Source: Carex sylvatica (taxonomy: Eukaryota > Streptophyta > Magnoliopsida > Poales > Cyperaceae). From it: 64,000 nucleotides of DNA. The first letter of the stretch is position 1. Every line of letters begins with the position of its first letter. The position numbers were made by a program, and so were the translations under genes. Positions 11,770 through 23,307 of this stretch are shown one piece after another. Under the pieces are notes generated by a model. It had not been told where the DNA came from. It did not search any database and was given only the letters and a program-made list of their open reading frames with translations. Location: contig CAXKVR010000087.1 in the NCBI GenBank assembly GCA_964058845.1, positions 42,824-106,823 of the forward strand, written 5' to 3'.

Positions 11770-12075
11770 GAGCCATGCCCCAAAATTTTTATAAATACCC
11801 AAAAAATTAATAAATTACGGAATCTACCTTATTTTTTATAAAAATTCGATTTTTGCCCGGTCCGGTTAATGGTTAACCGAAAATGTTATAAATATCCGCC
11901 GAACTGTTTCCCGGATTTTTGAAATTAATCGGTTAACGGTGCACCGGAAATTCGATACATTTCCGGTTAGTGGTTAACCGAACCGGATCCGGTTAACGGT
12001 CCACCGGAAATGTTGCATTTATTCGGTTATTGGTTGACCGGTTATTGATTTGCTCGGTTATATAACCCAGTTAGT
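11770..12075 (+). repeat. Left TIR of the MULE, with CGGTTAACGGTTAACCG-type repeats
   Basis: Inverted relative to 21240-21517. It contains about five copies of a CGGTTAA(C/T)GGTTAACCG-like motif (near 11862, 11929, 11962, 11989 and 12023), each close to palindromic. Such spaced motifs in MULE TIRs are candidate MURA-binding sites; that role is inference. Confidence 0.8.
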
Positions 12076-12223
12076 TTCCTTGACGAGCTATCAGACCTCT
12101 CCGCACCTCTCCGCAAATTTCATACGTATCTTTAGATCTACGAAAAAAAAGTATGTTTTTTTTTATTAATGAAATTATGTAAGTTGTTAATGTTTAAAAT
12201 ATTTCTGTAACTAGTTTTTTTGT

Positions 12224-12895
12224 AGCTGTATTTTTCCAAAAATATCACATTTTTTTCAATAACTTGTTCTTAAATTTGTAATTTGTAATTTTTTTAGGGA
12301 ATAAATTTTTAATTAATTTGTACTAATTTTGGTAGCTATATTTTTCAAAAATGACAAATTTATTTTGAATGACTTGTATTTTTTTTTAATTTGTTCTTAA
12401 ATTTGTATTTTTTTTAGTGAATAAATTTTTAATTAATTTGTACTAATATTTGTAGCTATATTTTTCAAAAATGACAAATTTATTTCAATGACTTGTTCTT
12501 AAATTTGTAATTTGTAATTTTTTTAGGGAATAAATTTTTAATTAATTTGTACTAATTTTTGTAGCTATATTTTTCAAAAATGACAAATTTATTTTGAATG
12601 ACTTGTATTTTTTTTTAATTTGTTCTTAAATTTGTATTTTTTTTAGTGAATAAATTTTTAATTAATTTGTACTAATATTTGTAGCTATATTTTTCAAAAA
12701 TGACAAATTTATTTCAATGACTTGTTCTTAAATTTGTAATTTGTAATTTTTTTAGGGAATAAATTTTTAATTAATTTGTACTAATTTTTGTAGCTATATT
12801 TTTCAAAAATGACAAATTTATTTCATTGACTTGTAATTTTTTTTAAATTGTTCTTAAATTTGTATTTTTTTTTAGTGAATAAATTTTTACATATA
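12224..12895. repeat. Tandem array with alternating 120/109-bp units
   Basis: The marker TAGCTATATTTTTCAAAAAT starts at 12333, 12453, 12562, 12682 and 12791. The spacings are 120, 109, 120 and 109 bp, so the true repeat is a 229-bp dimer. A diverged first unit begins near 12224. The array lies between the left TIR and the transposase gene, in the probable promoter/5' leader region. Confidence 0.9.
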
Positions 12896-13388
12896 CCTTT
12901 AGTATATATGATATCATTTGTTATGTACCGTACTAAATTATACCTAAAGATTTAATTATTAAATTTTTCTTGACATATAATTTTTTTTTTTTTTAAAAAC
13001 ATCATAAAAATTACTCATTCTTCGTACTTTATCATTCATACAAAAATAAATCAATAAATTATTAGCTATCCATATTTTTTTTTTAACTATCTATCTTTTT
13101 TGGACATTAAGATTTTTTTTTAAATTATGTTAATTATTATTTTTTCAATTACAGATACGAAGCACACGATCACACTCAGACGGAGAGAAAGGAAGACACT
13201 CAGGCAAAGATAAAGGAAGATAAAAAAGAAAAAAGAAAAAAAGGTCATTTTTTATTAATTTGTAAATTATTTAGTTTTAGAAATTATGTTACTTATTATT
13301 TAATTTGTTATAAATAGTAGTTTATTATTTTTTATCCAGGTGTGGTTTTAAAATTGTAGTTTGTTATTCAGACGAATCAAAACAAAAA

Positions 13389-16304
13389 ATGACCGTCATC
13401 TGTGTGAGAATTTTTGTTGGAGGAGAAATCATGTACAATGATGACGGAGTTTTTTACAGCACCCGACCTAAATACTCATTACCTATAACCATGGACCATA
13501 ACTTTGATTATCTCCAAAATGAGATTTATAAACTGATTGGGTATACCGTTAGTGAAGCAAATATGGAAATCCAAGCCAGGTTTAACATGTCTACCGATGG
13601 CCAACGTGACTATCAATTGGTACCAATAACAAACCAGCAATCATTCGAAATGATTTTAGGAATTTTGGCGTCTTTTCCACAAAGGGTCCCGATTCTAGAG
13701 TTATTTGTAGAATTGGAACCGAACCATACCGGTTTTAATTCCCAATCAAATATGAACAGTCAGATACCTGAAACTCGATCTCGACCCAGTACGAGTAGGA
13801 ACCCTGAACCCATAACTCGATCCCGACCCAGTACCAGTCAGAATCCTGAACCCACAACTCGATCCCGACCCAGTACCAGTCGGGTTCGTAGACCAGTACC
13901 GATTCCATATTTTGTTCCACCTGTGGATGCGATTGATGATGAAAGTTTGGAGAGCGGGGATGAGATGCTCTCAGATGAGTCATCAGGTTCCGACAATGAC
14001 GTTAGAGCAATCAGACAGTCACAATCACGTAACCCGATAACTGGTCAGGACGATATGAGACATCCAGTTGATAGTTTCAATGACATATCCATTTTTCGGC
14101 CTGTAGATATTGATTTTTTCAGCAGCTCAACCAGAACATTTGACAATCCATTAGCCAAAGGCCAAGTGTTTGAGTCGAAAGCGGCTTTAAAGGTAGCAAT
14201 AAATGAGTTTCATATCCGAAATAATTATGAATGTTTGGTTTCTAAAAGCAAAACTAAACGTTTAACTATAAAGTGCAGAGATAATTTTTGCAAATTCAAG
14301 TTATCCGCGAAGCTTAACGGTCTTTCAGGATCTTGGATTATTACCAAACAAGCAATGCCTCATGTATGCAAAGTACCGGCAACACGTGCTGATCATCGTC
14401 AGCTTACTGCAGAGATGATTGCCCTATCAATTGATGATGCAATTAGAAAAGATGTGTGCGCGCCTATAAATCATATCCGCGATTTGGTGAAAAAAGAGTA
14501 CAAAAATGTAACACCTAAGTACAACAAATTATGGCGAGGCCGTGAGCTTGCTATTGCAAATCTGTTTGGTAGTGGGGAGAACTCGTACAACTTGCTTATT
14601 CCACTTTTGGAAGCCATACAAAGAAATAATCCAGGAACCAAATATTGTGTGACCTCGACCCCTATTGACGGAGAAACTGACAGGTATTTCAATCAAGCCG
14701 CATGGGCATATGGGCCTTGTATTGCAGCGCTGCCGTTCCTCAGACCAGTGATTAGTATCGATGCTTGTTTCATGTCAGGACGGTACCAAGGTAGATTGCT
14801 AATGGCATGTATGTACGATGCGGGGAACCAATTACTTCCATTGGCTTTTGCAATTGTGGAGAAAGAAAGCGCAGAAAACTGGGGGTTTTTTTATGAGATG
14901 GTTGCGATTGGAAGTAATTGGAGATAATCATTTTTTTTGTGTCATCTCGGATAGACATTTGGGAATTAAATCCGTGTTCCAGAGTTCACTTCTCGGATGG
15001 GATGAGTCTACCGACCAATGTGTCCATCGGTATTGTTCTCAACATGTTGCCGAGAACCTCTTCAAGCACGTGGGGCGAAACAGAGATGTCAGTGATAGAT
15101 TCAAAATTGGAGTAAACAAATGCAAACCTAAGAGATTGACAGAGATGTTTGAAGACTTCGAAGTTGGTTGTCCAGAGGCTATCGATTATCTTAACAAGGT
15201 GGTTAAGAGGGATCCTAACGATGAAGACGAGCTACCATGTCCGGATAAACTGTATCAAGCAATGGACGGAGGTCACCGATGGGGAATAATGACAACAAAT
15301 GGGTCGGAGTCACTGAATGCTGTTTTCAAAATTAGTCGGCGCTTGCCGGTTGCAGCAATCGTGGAGGACACGTTTTATAAGTTGAATATATGGTTTTATG
15401 AACGGCGAAACAAAGCTTTAATGAGACTTCAACGAGGTGAGTTGTGGTCCGAAAGAGTAAGTGAGTTATTGCAAAAGCGTATCAATAAATCTCTGAACAT
15501 GACTGTGGTTCCTTACGGTAGATACATTGGGGTTTTTGAGGTCATGGTTAGGGGTGAAAAAATTCCTGCAATGCGTAATCAGCCAAGACTTGAGTATACC
15601 CGTAGAGATTTCGGGTATAGAGTTGTTGTCAGGGATAACAACAAGGCTGAGTGTGAATGTCAGAAGCCCCAACTGACCGGTATACCATGTTCTCATTTCA
15701 TGGCAGTGGTCTGAGAAATGAAATATGATGAAAATTTATACGTCAGCCCCTTGTACAGTTCGTCAATACTGGAACAAACATGGAGTGCATGTTTCAAACC
15801 TAAAGGCAACCAAAATGAATGGCCTGAATACAACGACCCCAAAATTAAACATGAGAGCAGATTGATCAAAAAAGGAAGGAGACGGCACAACCGCATACCG
15901 ATGGAAATGGACAGAATGCAGGGTCGAAGACTCAGACATCAGGCTCATCGGGAGACAATTGATCGGAATGCAGCAGGTATAATTGATCAACTAATTAGAA
16001 ATATATGTCCAAGATAAATTCAAAATTTAATACATGTTGTACTTGTAATGTAGAGGAGGCAGCAAGACAGGTAGAGGCCGGACCATCGTCATCGAGAAGG
16101 TCAGGAAGGGGATCTTACAGCAGATCTCAAACAGGGCCATCTGAAGCACGAAGGATGAGCACATCTGACGCAGGTAGGAGGAGCATATTTGAAACAGGAA
16201 GGAGCGCTACATCTGAAGCAGGAAGGAGAAGCACATCTTCAGCAAGGCCATCTAATACAGCTACCCAGTCGCAAACAGGGTCATTTAGTACAGTTAACCA
16301 GTAG
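13389..16304 (+). pseudogene. MuDR-type (MURA) transposase of the MULE, with a frameshift and one in-frame stop
   Basis: DNA transposase that would bind the TIRs and cut the element out. The ATG at 13389 opens a PB1-like N-terminal region (residues 1-110), then three tandem SRPSTS-type repeats (about 130-170), a MuDR-type domain (about 255-345), and the DDE core with ISIDACF near 457. The frame moves by +1 at a G5T7 run (about 14893-14904); downstream it reads CVISDRHLGI, HRYCSQHVAENL and the SWIM finger CECQKPQLTGIPCSH. A TGA at 15712-15714 interrupts the same frame, which then continues through TWSACFKPKGN and EWPEYNDP. An intron (15977-16053, GT-AG) joins in frame to a Ser/Arg-rich tail ending at 16304. 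Only these two lesions are obvious, so the copy was probably active recently. Confidence 0.85.
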
Positions 16305-16931
16305 GAATGATCAGAGCAACCAGCAAGAAGAAGTGCATCTGGTCCGTCCATCTTTGGATTTTGTCTTAATCTGCGTCGTAGAGGATAAACGTGCGAATTA
16401 TATTATGTTTTAACTGTTTTGTAACATAAATAGTGTTATGTTGTTTTATTTTATGTACTGTACTGGTTTGTGTTTAATCAAAAGCCGGATGCTAAGAAGA
16501 CTACTGGTAAGAAGTCGATTGGTAAGAAGTCGGTTGGTAAGAAGCTGGCGTCTAAGAAATAGCAACCGTATTTTTTTTTATTCTTTTGTATTATATAAGA
16601 TGTTTCTTCTTATTGTGTATGAGGAAAGAGGAGCAACTGTATTTTTATTATTTCTAAATCAAGTCGTCATGTTTTTTTTGTACACTATTTTTTTGTTTGT
16701 TATGTAAAACATAAAACATAAAACATAAAAACTAAGACATAATATAACATGAAATATAAAAACATAAAACATAATAAAATAAAACATAATAAAATAACAC
16801 ATAATAAAACATGAAATATAACATAATAAAATATGAAATAGATAAAAGATAAGATCAACGGCCGGGCATATGATCGGGATAATCTGCATGCGAGAAGCGC
16901 TGTATCTGATTGCGCTGCCTGTGACCCCTGC
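16305..16931. other. Spacer between the convergent MURA and PMD genes
   Basis: AT-rich DNA between the two gene 3' ends. It holds a short plus-strand stretch (16482-16562) encoding a run of Gly-Lys-Lys-Ser repeats with no start codon in frame, and a low-complexity AAACATAAA repeat at 16705-16840. Both 3' UTRs and polyadenylation signals should lie here, but I cannot assign them. Confidence 0.5.
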
Positions 16932-19873
16932 CTAGCGGTTCTTCTTCTTGGCTACCCTCAGATGGACGTGGAGTCTCATCAAGTGAATGAGATGTGGATG
17001 CCCCTGCGTCACCACCAGGTGGACAAGACGTCGATGCCCCTGCATTTTATGTTGCATTACTTTCTTATTATGACACCCAAAGTTAGAAAAAAAAGTGAAG
17101 CTCACCTGCGTACCGACAGATGGACCTCCTAGAAACCAGCTAGTCGTCTGAATCTCACGCTCATGCTGAAAAGTATCCATAGATAGTCGTTGTGCATACT
17201 CCACATCCTCTTGATGCTGCGCATCCAAATAATCATCAAAGGTGCGTGTGCCAAATCCCTGCTCCTGATATTATGCCCAAGACGGATTGTGTCCACTTTG
17301 ATCCTGATTGACATGAAACCGCATACACATTTTTAATTCCTAAAAAAATACATGTAATTCATGAAAAATACTTCTTCTGAACGAAGTACATACCTGTCCG
17401 AGATCAAGGCCGTAGCTCGGTCCATGCGGCTGAAAAAGGCTTTCCGGATGCCAAGCTTGCGTCCCCTGATCCTGAGATACCTACAATTGAAGGTTAGTTT
17501 CATAAGTTGTGGTTTACAAACAAATTTTTTTAAGCCATGCTACAAAATTACCTGTCCGGGGTTTGCGGCTGGATACGATGGATTTACTGGTGCAAATGCT
17601 TCCTGGTGGATGTATTTTCTCCATTCGGTGCCGTCGTATAACCAATCCTTAAAAGGATCTGGGCCTTCGAATTTAGGCGGATCAGGATATGGGTACACCC
17701 CAATAGGAGTAGGCTCGTCCGATGGAACTGCTTCCCAGTTTTCTGGAACCTCCGCTTCATCCATCAATTGTCGTGCAAGTGGACCGTAACCTGTATCAGA
17801 GCAGAGATGCCAGCCTGTCCTCATTAATTTTTTTCCAACCTTACGCCACCCCTTGGTGAAGAACATCTTGACACCGTGCGCCAACTCTCCAATCCCAGTC
17901 AACGCCTGTACACAAACAGTTTCAATTTTAGCAATTATGACTTATAAATAACTGAACCAACGAGAATAGCAAGTAAAAATATTTACAGTTCGAGTGATAA
18001 GTGGTCCGTGGGGAATGTGTCCACTCGGCCCATGCTCTATTCTGGGGAGCTGCATCGTACGAACCATTACTTCCACGTGCTGGTTAAACAGATAAACAGA
18101 TGCCATACATCTCTTCTGGTACCACTTGCGATAACGTGGAAGGTCATTTTGGTCAAACGAGCGACCTTCTCTAATTACTTGCGCCTCATATGCAGTAGCC
18201 AACTGAACATATGTCACGTGTCTTGTGTTCCAGGACTCATTCTTCTTTGAGCCCAGCATTAACCTGTTCATAATTTTATAACAACTTAATACCCAAAATT
18301 AACTAACATAAATAAGAAAAATAATAGTGAGTAAACCTTACTTGTGCAACTCAACGTGCGTGTGCCTATTCAGTGGATCTGGCACCGGAATCTCTTGAAA
18401 CAATCCAAATTGCCGCATGCAGCGATCCGGATAAGTATGCTCAACGATCCAATAAAATATCAATGGACCACGATACAAGTAGTAGGGCTGATAAATTTAG
18501 TAAAAATGTGAGTTCTAATTTATAAGTACAGTGACATATAACTAAATTATAACTTGATTGAAACATACCTTTCCCGCCTGAGTCACTGTCGGAAGCTTGT
18601 TGTAGACCCTTCCGTAGGGCTCCCAATTTACACGATCCTCCGTCAAACTTTGAAACTGGTCCCGCGGGATACGTGCACCCTGGGTCTTGAAGTGGGAGGA
18701 TGCGGTGTACTTGTACGGACCACACCATTTGTACGCAAAAGATGGGCATGTGTCAAGTGTTGGAGCGCCCCAGACAGGTTCCCAGTTTTTAGTTTGAGGC
18801 TCAAGCCGGTGAACTGGAAAACGAGTCAACGACCAGTGCTGCAGAAGCATCACCGGACCATGCATAGATCCTCTCCCGGGGTCGGTAGCGACACATAGAT
18901 GCCGAAAACAGATACGCAAGAATTGCTCCACCCCAATTGTACTGTACCGGCTGGTCCAAATCCACAATTAGATCGAGATACCACAGCGGTATCCTGTCCC
19001 CGCCACTGTCCACGAACAAACTGGACGACATCAGGTCCAAGATATATGCACGGACATACCTAGCAAAATTCAATACAATGTGAGTACATTATTGATAGTC
19101 TAAAACACAAATAAATTGATGTATATATAAATATATATATAATATTTACCACTTCAGTATTTGATCGTCGCGATCTGCCGGTAGCGTCTTGAATCGTTCA
19201 CGAAATTTAGATTTCAGAAAAGTCAACTCCATTGTTCTTTCATTTCCCTCATGCCCCCTTTTTTCATAAGATCACTCTGCTCATGCTCTTTTATCCCTAA
19301 CAATTCGAAGAGCCGACCTTTTGCAATTCTCCCGTCTGTACTTCCCGTGACTGGGACCCCCGTAATAGGCAAACCCCACAAACAGCTCACGTCCTCTAAC
19401 GTAACTGTAATTTATCAAATAAAAAAATATAAATTTCTTCATTTCAATTATCACTAAATTATCACAAAGCAGTAGTTTATTTGAAGTAGTTTATTTATGA
19501 AGATATTTATTTGAAGTAGTTTTGTAGTTAATACCTGTCATCTCTCCAAATGGAAGATGAAAGGTGTGCATCTCAGGATGTCACCGCTCCACAAGTCCGT
19601 GTATTAGCGCCGCATCTATTTTTTGTGAGGCATTACTGCGATCTGGTATAAACCCAATCGAATCAAAAATGGCGCGTATGCAACGTGGTATGCAGTCTGA
19701 CAACGGTAGTGCTTCACGTTTATAACCTCCATTTTCTATATTACAAAAAATAAAAAATTAGAAAAATTCAAACAAGATGATATTGCAAAACAAAAAAGTA
19801 AATGCTTACCTCATCGGAAGCGTGACACACCCTGTGGTATCCACAACAGATCACTAAAATTATCCCGCGCCAT
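16932..19873 (-). pseudogene. Plant mobile domain (PMD, MAIN-like) gene carried by the MULE, decayed
   Basis: Reading the minus strand from an ATG at 19873 (ARDNFSDLLWIP), the exon at about 19741-19540 encodes VER-stop-HPEMHTFHLPFGEMT, matching the PMD start, where a Trp codon has become TGA. The next exon (about 19410-19140) gives LEDVSCLWGLPITGVPVTG, then a frameshift. Further blocks are ARYVRAYILDLMSSSLFVD and YLFSASMCRY (19073-18900), PVHRLEPQTKNWEP and YGRVYNKLPTV (18967-18542), HVTYVQLATAYEAQV (18271-17942) and WRKYIHQEAFAPVNP (17902-17540), and a tail to 16932. Splice sites separate the blocks. PMD proteins of plants include MAIN/MAIL1, and the domain was named for its frequent presence in transposons. 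Its role in a MULE is unknown. Exon limits are approximate. Confidence 0.72.
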
Positions 19874-19974
19874 ATTTACTTTCTCAATGATTTCGTCTGC
19901 CACGCTACAAAATTAATTCAAAGTTAATTCATTGTTATTACATTTTTGTAATTATATCTAAATCAATTTAGATT

Positions 19975-21050
19975 ATCTAAATTATTGTAAATCTATTCGG
20001 AACTAATTTGTAATTTTCTAAACTATTTAACACTATTTTAAAATTTTCTAAATTTTTCTATACCGTGTTGGAACTTTACTAAATTATTCTAGACTATTTT
20101 GCAACTTTCTAAATTATTCGACCACTATTTTAAAATTTTCTAAATTATTCTACACTGTTTTGAAATTTTCTAAATTATTCTACACCATTTTAATATTTTA
20201 CAAATTACTCTAAATCATTTAAAATTTTTCCTAAATTATTGTAAATTACTTTGGAACTTTCTAAATTATTCGGGCACCACTTTACATATTTTTAAATTAT
20301 TTTATACTATTTTGAAATTTTCTAAATTATTCTACATTATTTTGAAACTATTTTGGAACTTTTCTAAACTATTCTACAATATTTTGCATATTTTGCAACT
20401 TTCTAAATTATTCGGCCACTATTTTAAAATTTTCTAAATTATTCTACACTGTGTTTGAACTTTCTAAATTATTTTTCACCATTTTAATATTTTACAAATT
20501 ACTATAAATTATTTTAAATTTTTTCTAAATTATTGTAAAATATTAAAAAACTTCAAAATTATTTGGGCACCACTTTACATATTTTTAAATTATTTTATAC
20601 TATTTTGGAACCTCCTAAACTATTCTATATTATTTTTAAACTATTTTGGAATTTGTCTAAATTATTTTACAATATTTTGCAACTTTCTAAATTATTCGGC
20701 CACTATTCTAAAATTTTCTAAATATTCTAAATTGTTTTCAAAATTTCTAAACTAATCTAAACTATTTCAAAATAATCATAATTATTTCGACAATATTCTA
20801 AACAAATAATCTAAATTATTCTCAATTGTTGAACGAATAATCTAAGCAATATTGTAAATTCTAAACAATTTAAACAATATTCTAAATAATCTAAATAATA
20901 ATGCAAATAATTCTAAATAATCTAAACAATATTTCAAATAATTCTAAACAATCTAAACAATATTTCAAATAATTCTAAGCAATATTTCAAATAATTCAAA
21001 ATAAACTAAACAATCCTCTAAATAATTCAAAACAATATAATAAATATTCT
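19975..21050. repeat. Degenerate ~30-bp tandem repeat rich in TTTTCTAAATTATTC
   Basis: More than twenty imperfect copies of TTTTCTAAATTATTCTACAC and TATTTTGAAA run head to tail over about 1 kb, the repeat drifting to AATAATCTAAACAATATT in the last third. It lies between the PMD gene start and the right TIR, mirroring the array at the other end of the element. No ORF. Confidence 0.85.
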
Positions 21051-21239
21051 GAAAAAAAAAACATGATTTTTCTCCCAAAATTCCACTTTTTTTCTCTTCT
21101 TTTTCCTTCCTCCTTCCTCCTTTTCTTTCTTCCTTTCTCTCGGCCGCCTTTTTTTTTTTTTCCAATCCGTCGCTCTCTCTATTTCTCCCTCGCCGACCGA
21201 GTGCAAAAAAACAAAAACGAAAACGAAATATAAAACGCG

Positions 21240-21517
21240 AGCGAGGGGGTCACGGGCGCTTAAAATACCCTCTTTCCGGTGGACCGTTAACCGGATCGAG
21301 AGTCCAGGTAATCGTTAACCGAACATTTGATAAAAGTCCGGTTAACCATTAACCGGTAATTTTGAAAAGATTCGGTGAACGGTTCGGCGGATATTTATCA
21401 CATTTCTGGTTAACCGTTAACCGGACGGGGCAGAAATTGAATTTTGGTAAAAAATAGAGTAGATTTCGTAATTTATTAATTTTTTTGGGTATTTATAAAA
21501 ATTTCGGAGCCACGCCC
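21240..21517 (-). repeat. Right TIR of the MULE
   Basis: The complement repeats the left TIR: AAATTTTTATAAATACCC, then AATAAATTACG, then CCGTCCGGTTAACGGTTAAC and further CGGTTAACGATTACC-type motifs. It has diverged noticeably from the left copy, so the element is not very recent. Confidence 0.8.
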
Positions 21518-21529
21518 CTCTCCGCCAAA

Positions 21530-23230
21530 AATCAAAATGCTCTCCGCCAAAACGCGCCCAAACCCCAGACAGCACTCCTCCATCTTCCCAAGTCCCCGCT
21601 CACCTCTCTATTTCTCAAAATCCCAAGTTTAGGGTTCACGGCCGCTCCATCTCCGCACACCTCTCCATTTCATTTTGAAATTTTCATTTCCCCATCTCTC
21701 CCAAGCAGCTGTCTCTCTGCTTCTTTCCTCTTTCCTCTTCTTCATCTCTTTAGAAAACCAAACCGCTGATCCAGCAAACCAAGCCGCTGTCCTTCTCTCC
21801 CTCTTTCCTCTTCTTCGTCTCTTGAGAAAACCCTAGCAAAAACGTTCTTCCTGCACCGGTGGTGTCTCTCCGCTGCCACTACCACTGGTCTCTATGCCTC
21901 CTTCTCCCTCGAGTTATTACGCCCATACCAGGTAGGTCTCTCTCCTCCTTTGTTGAATGGGGATTTTAGATATGTATAATTGAATTTTGATTTACTGAGA
22001 GATTAGACAAAACTGATATTAGATATGTAATTTGTGACTTAATAAAGTGATTTTTATAAAACTGTCAATGGATGGGGGTTTGGCACAAAAGGTGCTCGAT
22101 GAATTGTCCAAGAGAAGGAAACATAATCATTTTTATATTTTTTCTTACAGTATTAGGGTACTCTTGCTGGACCGAGGAAGGGCCAAGAGAGAGGTGCTAG
22201 GTCGAGACCCTTTGCTAGATTTTGTTGATTCTGGTGCTAGGTTGAGACCCTCGCTAATTTTTTACATTGAAATCATCTGTCTTACAATAAACATGGTTCA
22301 ACTTCTGAATTAATCTCAGACATCATGTTCAATATATTGTTTATTTCTGTTATGCATAATGATAGGCATACAATCTATCGAGAGACCATAAGCCAGAGCT
22401 GGAGACAGAGAGAGAGAGGAAGAATACGAAAAGCTGGCAGGGTTAATGGAAGTCTCAACCTTTCTAGAGCTATAGGTTTTATACTTTTATATTTATATAT
22501 TTTTAAATGACTCTTTTTCTTTTTTTGCAGTACTGATATGCTAGAGCATTTTTGCTATTTATGTTAGTTATTAGTAGAGTATATTTTCCGTGATTGGGGA
22601 AGCATCAATTTTATGCATACTTGAATAGTACTTACTTGGGTAAATGATAAATCAGTGGCATTTTTTGGGTAAATAATAAATCAGCAGCTTAATAAGTGAA
22701 ATGGCAATGAAGTCCTAATTGGAGCATAATCTTAATTCTAGCCTCATTTGCATAATGGAAACCAGAGCCTAACTGCATTCATAACATTGAAGTTTAACTA
22801 GGCCAGTGTGGGTTTAAATGCAAAACTGTGATGATTGTTATTGCTCCTCTATATAAATAATTGAAATTTTTAGTTAAAGCTAACCAGTATAAATCGCATG
22901 CTTGTCAGGTGGCTTTCCACTACTACTATTATTATTTTTAAGCAATATTAGGATCTGTTGAATGCTTAGTTCATCCGATTTTTTTTCTTCTCTACTTTTC
23001 TGATTAATTGGAGGTTCTTTTAAATTAGTGATTACCAAATACCTGAATTTTCTAATAAAAAAGATGACATTTCAGATAGCTATCAATGATAGTGTTAAAT
23101 TGATCTAAAAAATGTGACAAGGAGATGAGACAGACAACACCTCTATGCAAAAAAATATCACGCCTTCTTATTGTTCATGCTCACTGCATTTTACTTCTGA
23201 ATTGTGTGAGCATATTTCTGAATTCTGTAA
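21530..23230 (+). other. Leader-like, pyrimidine-rich segment flanking the MULE; no known gene recognised
   Basis: Just outside the right TIR the base composition changes to C/T-rich, with AAACCCTAGC and CTCTTTCCTC runs typical of plant 5' leaders. An ATG at 21894 opens a short frame (Pro-Pro-Ser-Pro-Ser-Ser-Tyr-Tyr) that reaches a GTAGGT donor at about 21931. A further ATG at 22067 and a TTTCTTACAG acceptor near 22150 suggest an intron-containing transcript with a basic, RGR-like stretch. I recognise no domain. MULEs often insert near gene 5' ends, so this may be a host or transposon gene promoter and first exons. Confidence 0.35.
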
Positions 23231-23307
23231 TGGGATGCAACAATAAAAATTGTATAATAATGGCAAAATTAGAAATAAACCAACTTTGTGATGGCATTGG
23301 CGTGAAT

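Larger units (their letters stand above)
11770..21517. mobile_element. Mutator-like element (MULE), about 9.7 kb, with long TIRs, MURA and a PMD gene
   Basis: The left edge (from about 11770) and the complement of the right edge (to about 21517) both read AAATTTTTATAAATACCC, then AATAAATTACG, then CCGGTTAA-rich DNA, over about 270 bp. Between them lie a MuDR-type transposase on the plus strand and a plant mobile domain gene on the minus strand, so the two genes are convergent. This is the layout of an autonomous-type MULE, though both genes carry lesions. The outermost bases are diverged and I could not identify the 9-bp target duplication, so borders are good to about 10-20 bp. A tandem array (12224-12895) and a degenerate AT-rich array (19975-21050) lie just inside the TIRs. 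Confidence 0.82.

Noticed and set aside
14890..14910. Programmed ribosomal frameshift at the G5T7 run in MURA
   Set aside because: The zero-frame codons do not fit a canonical -1 slippery heptamer, and the needed shift is +1. A simple one-base indel in a homopolymer explains it better.
16482..16562. Gly-Lys-Lys-Ser repeat peptide as a separate small gene or MURA tail
   Set aside because: No start codon in its frame and no convincing splice link to the transposase; noted only within the spacer.
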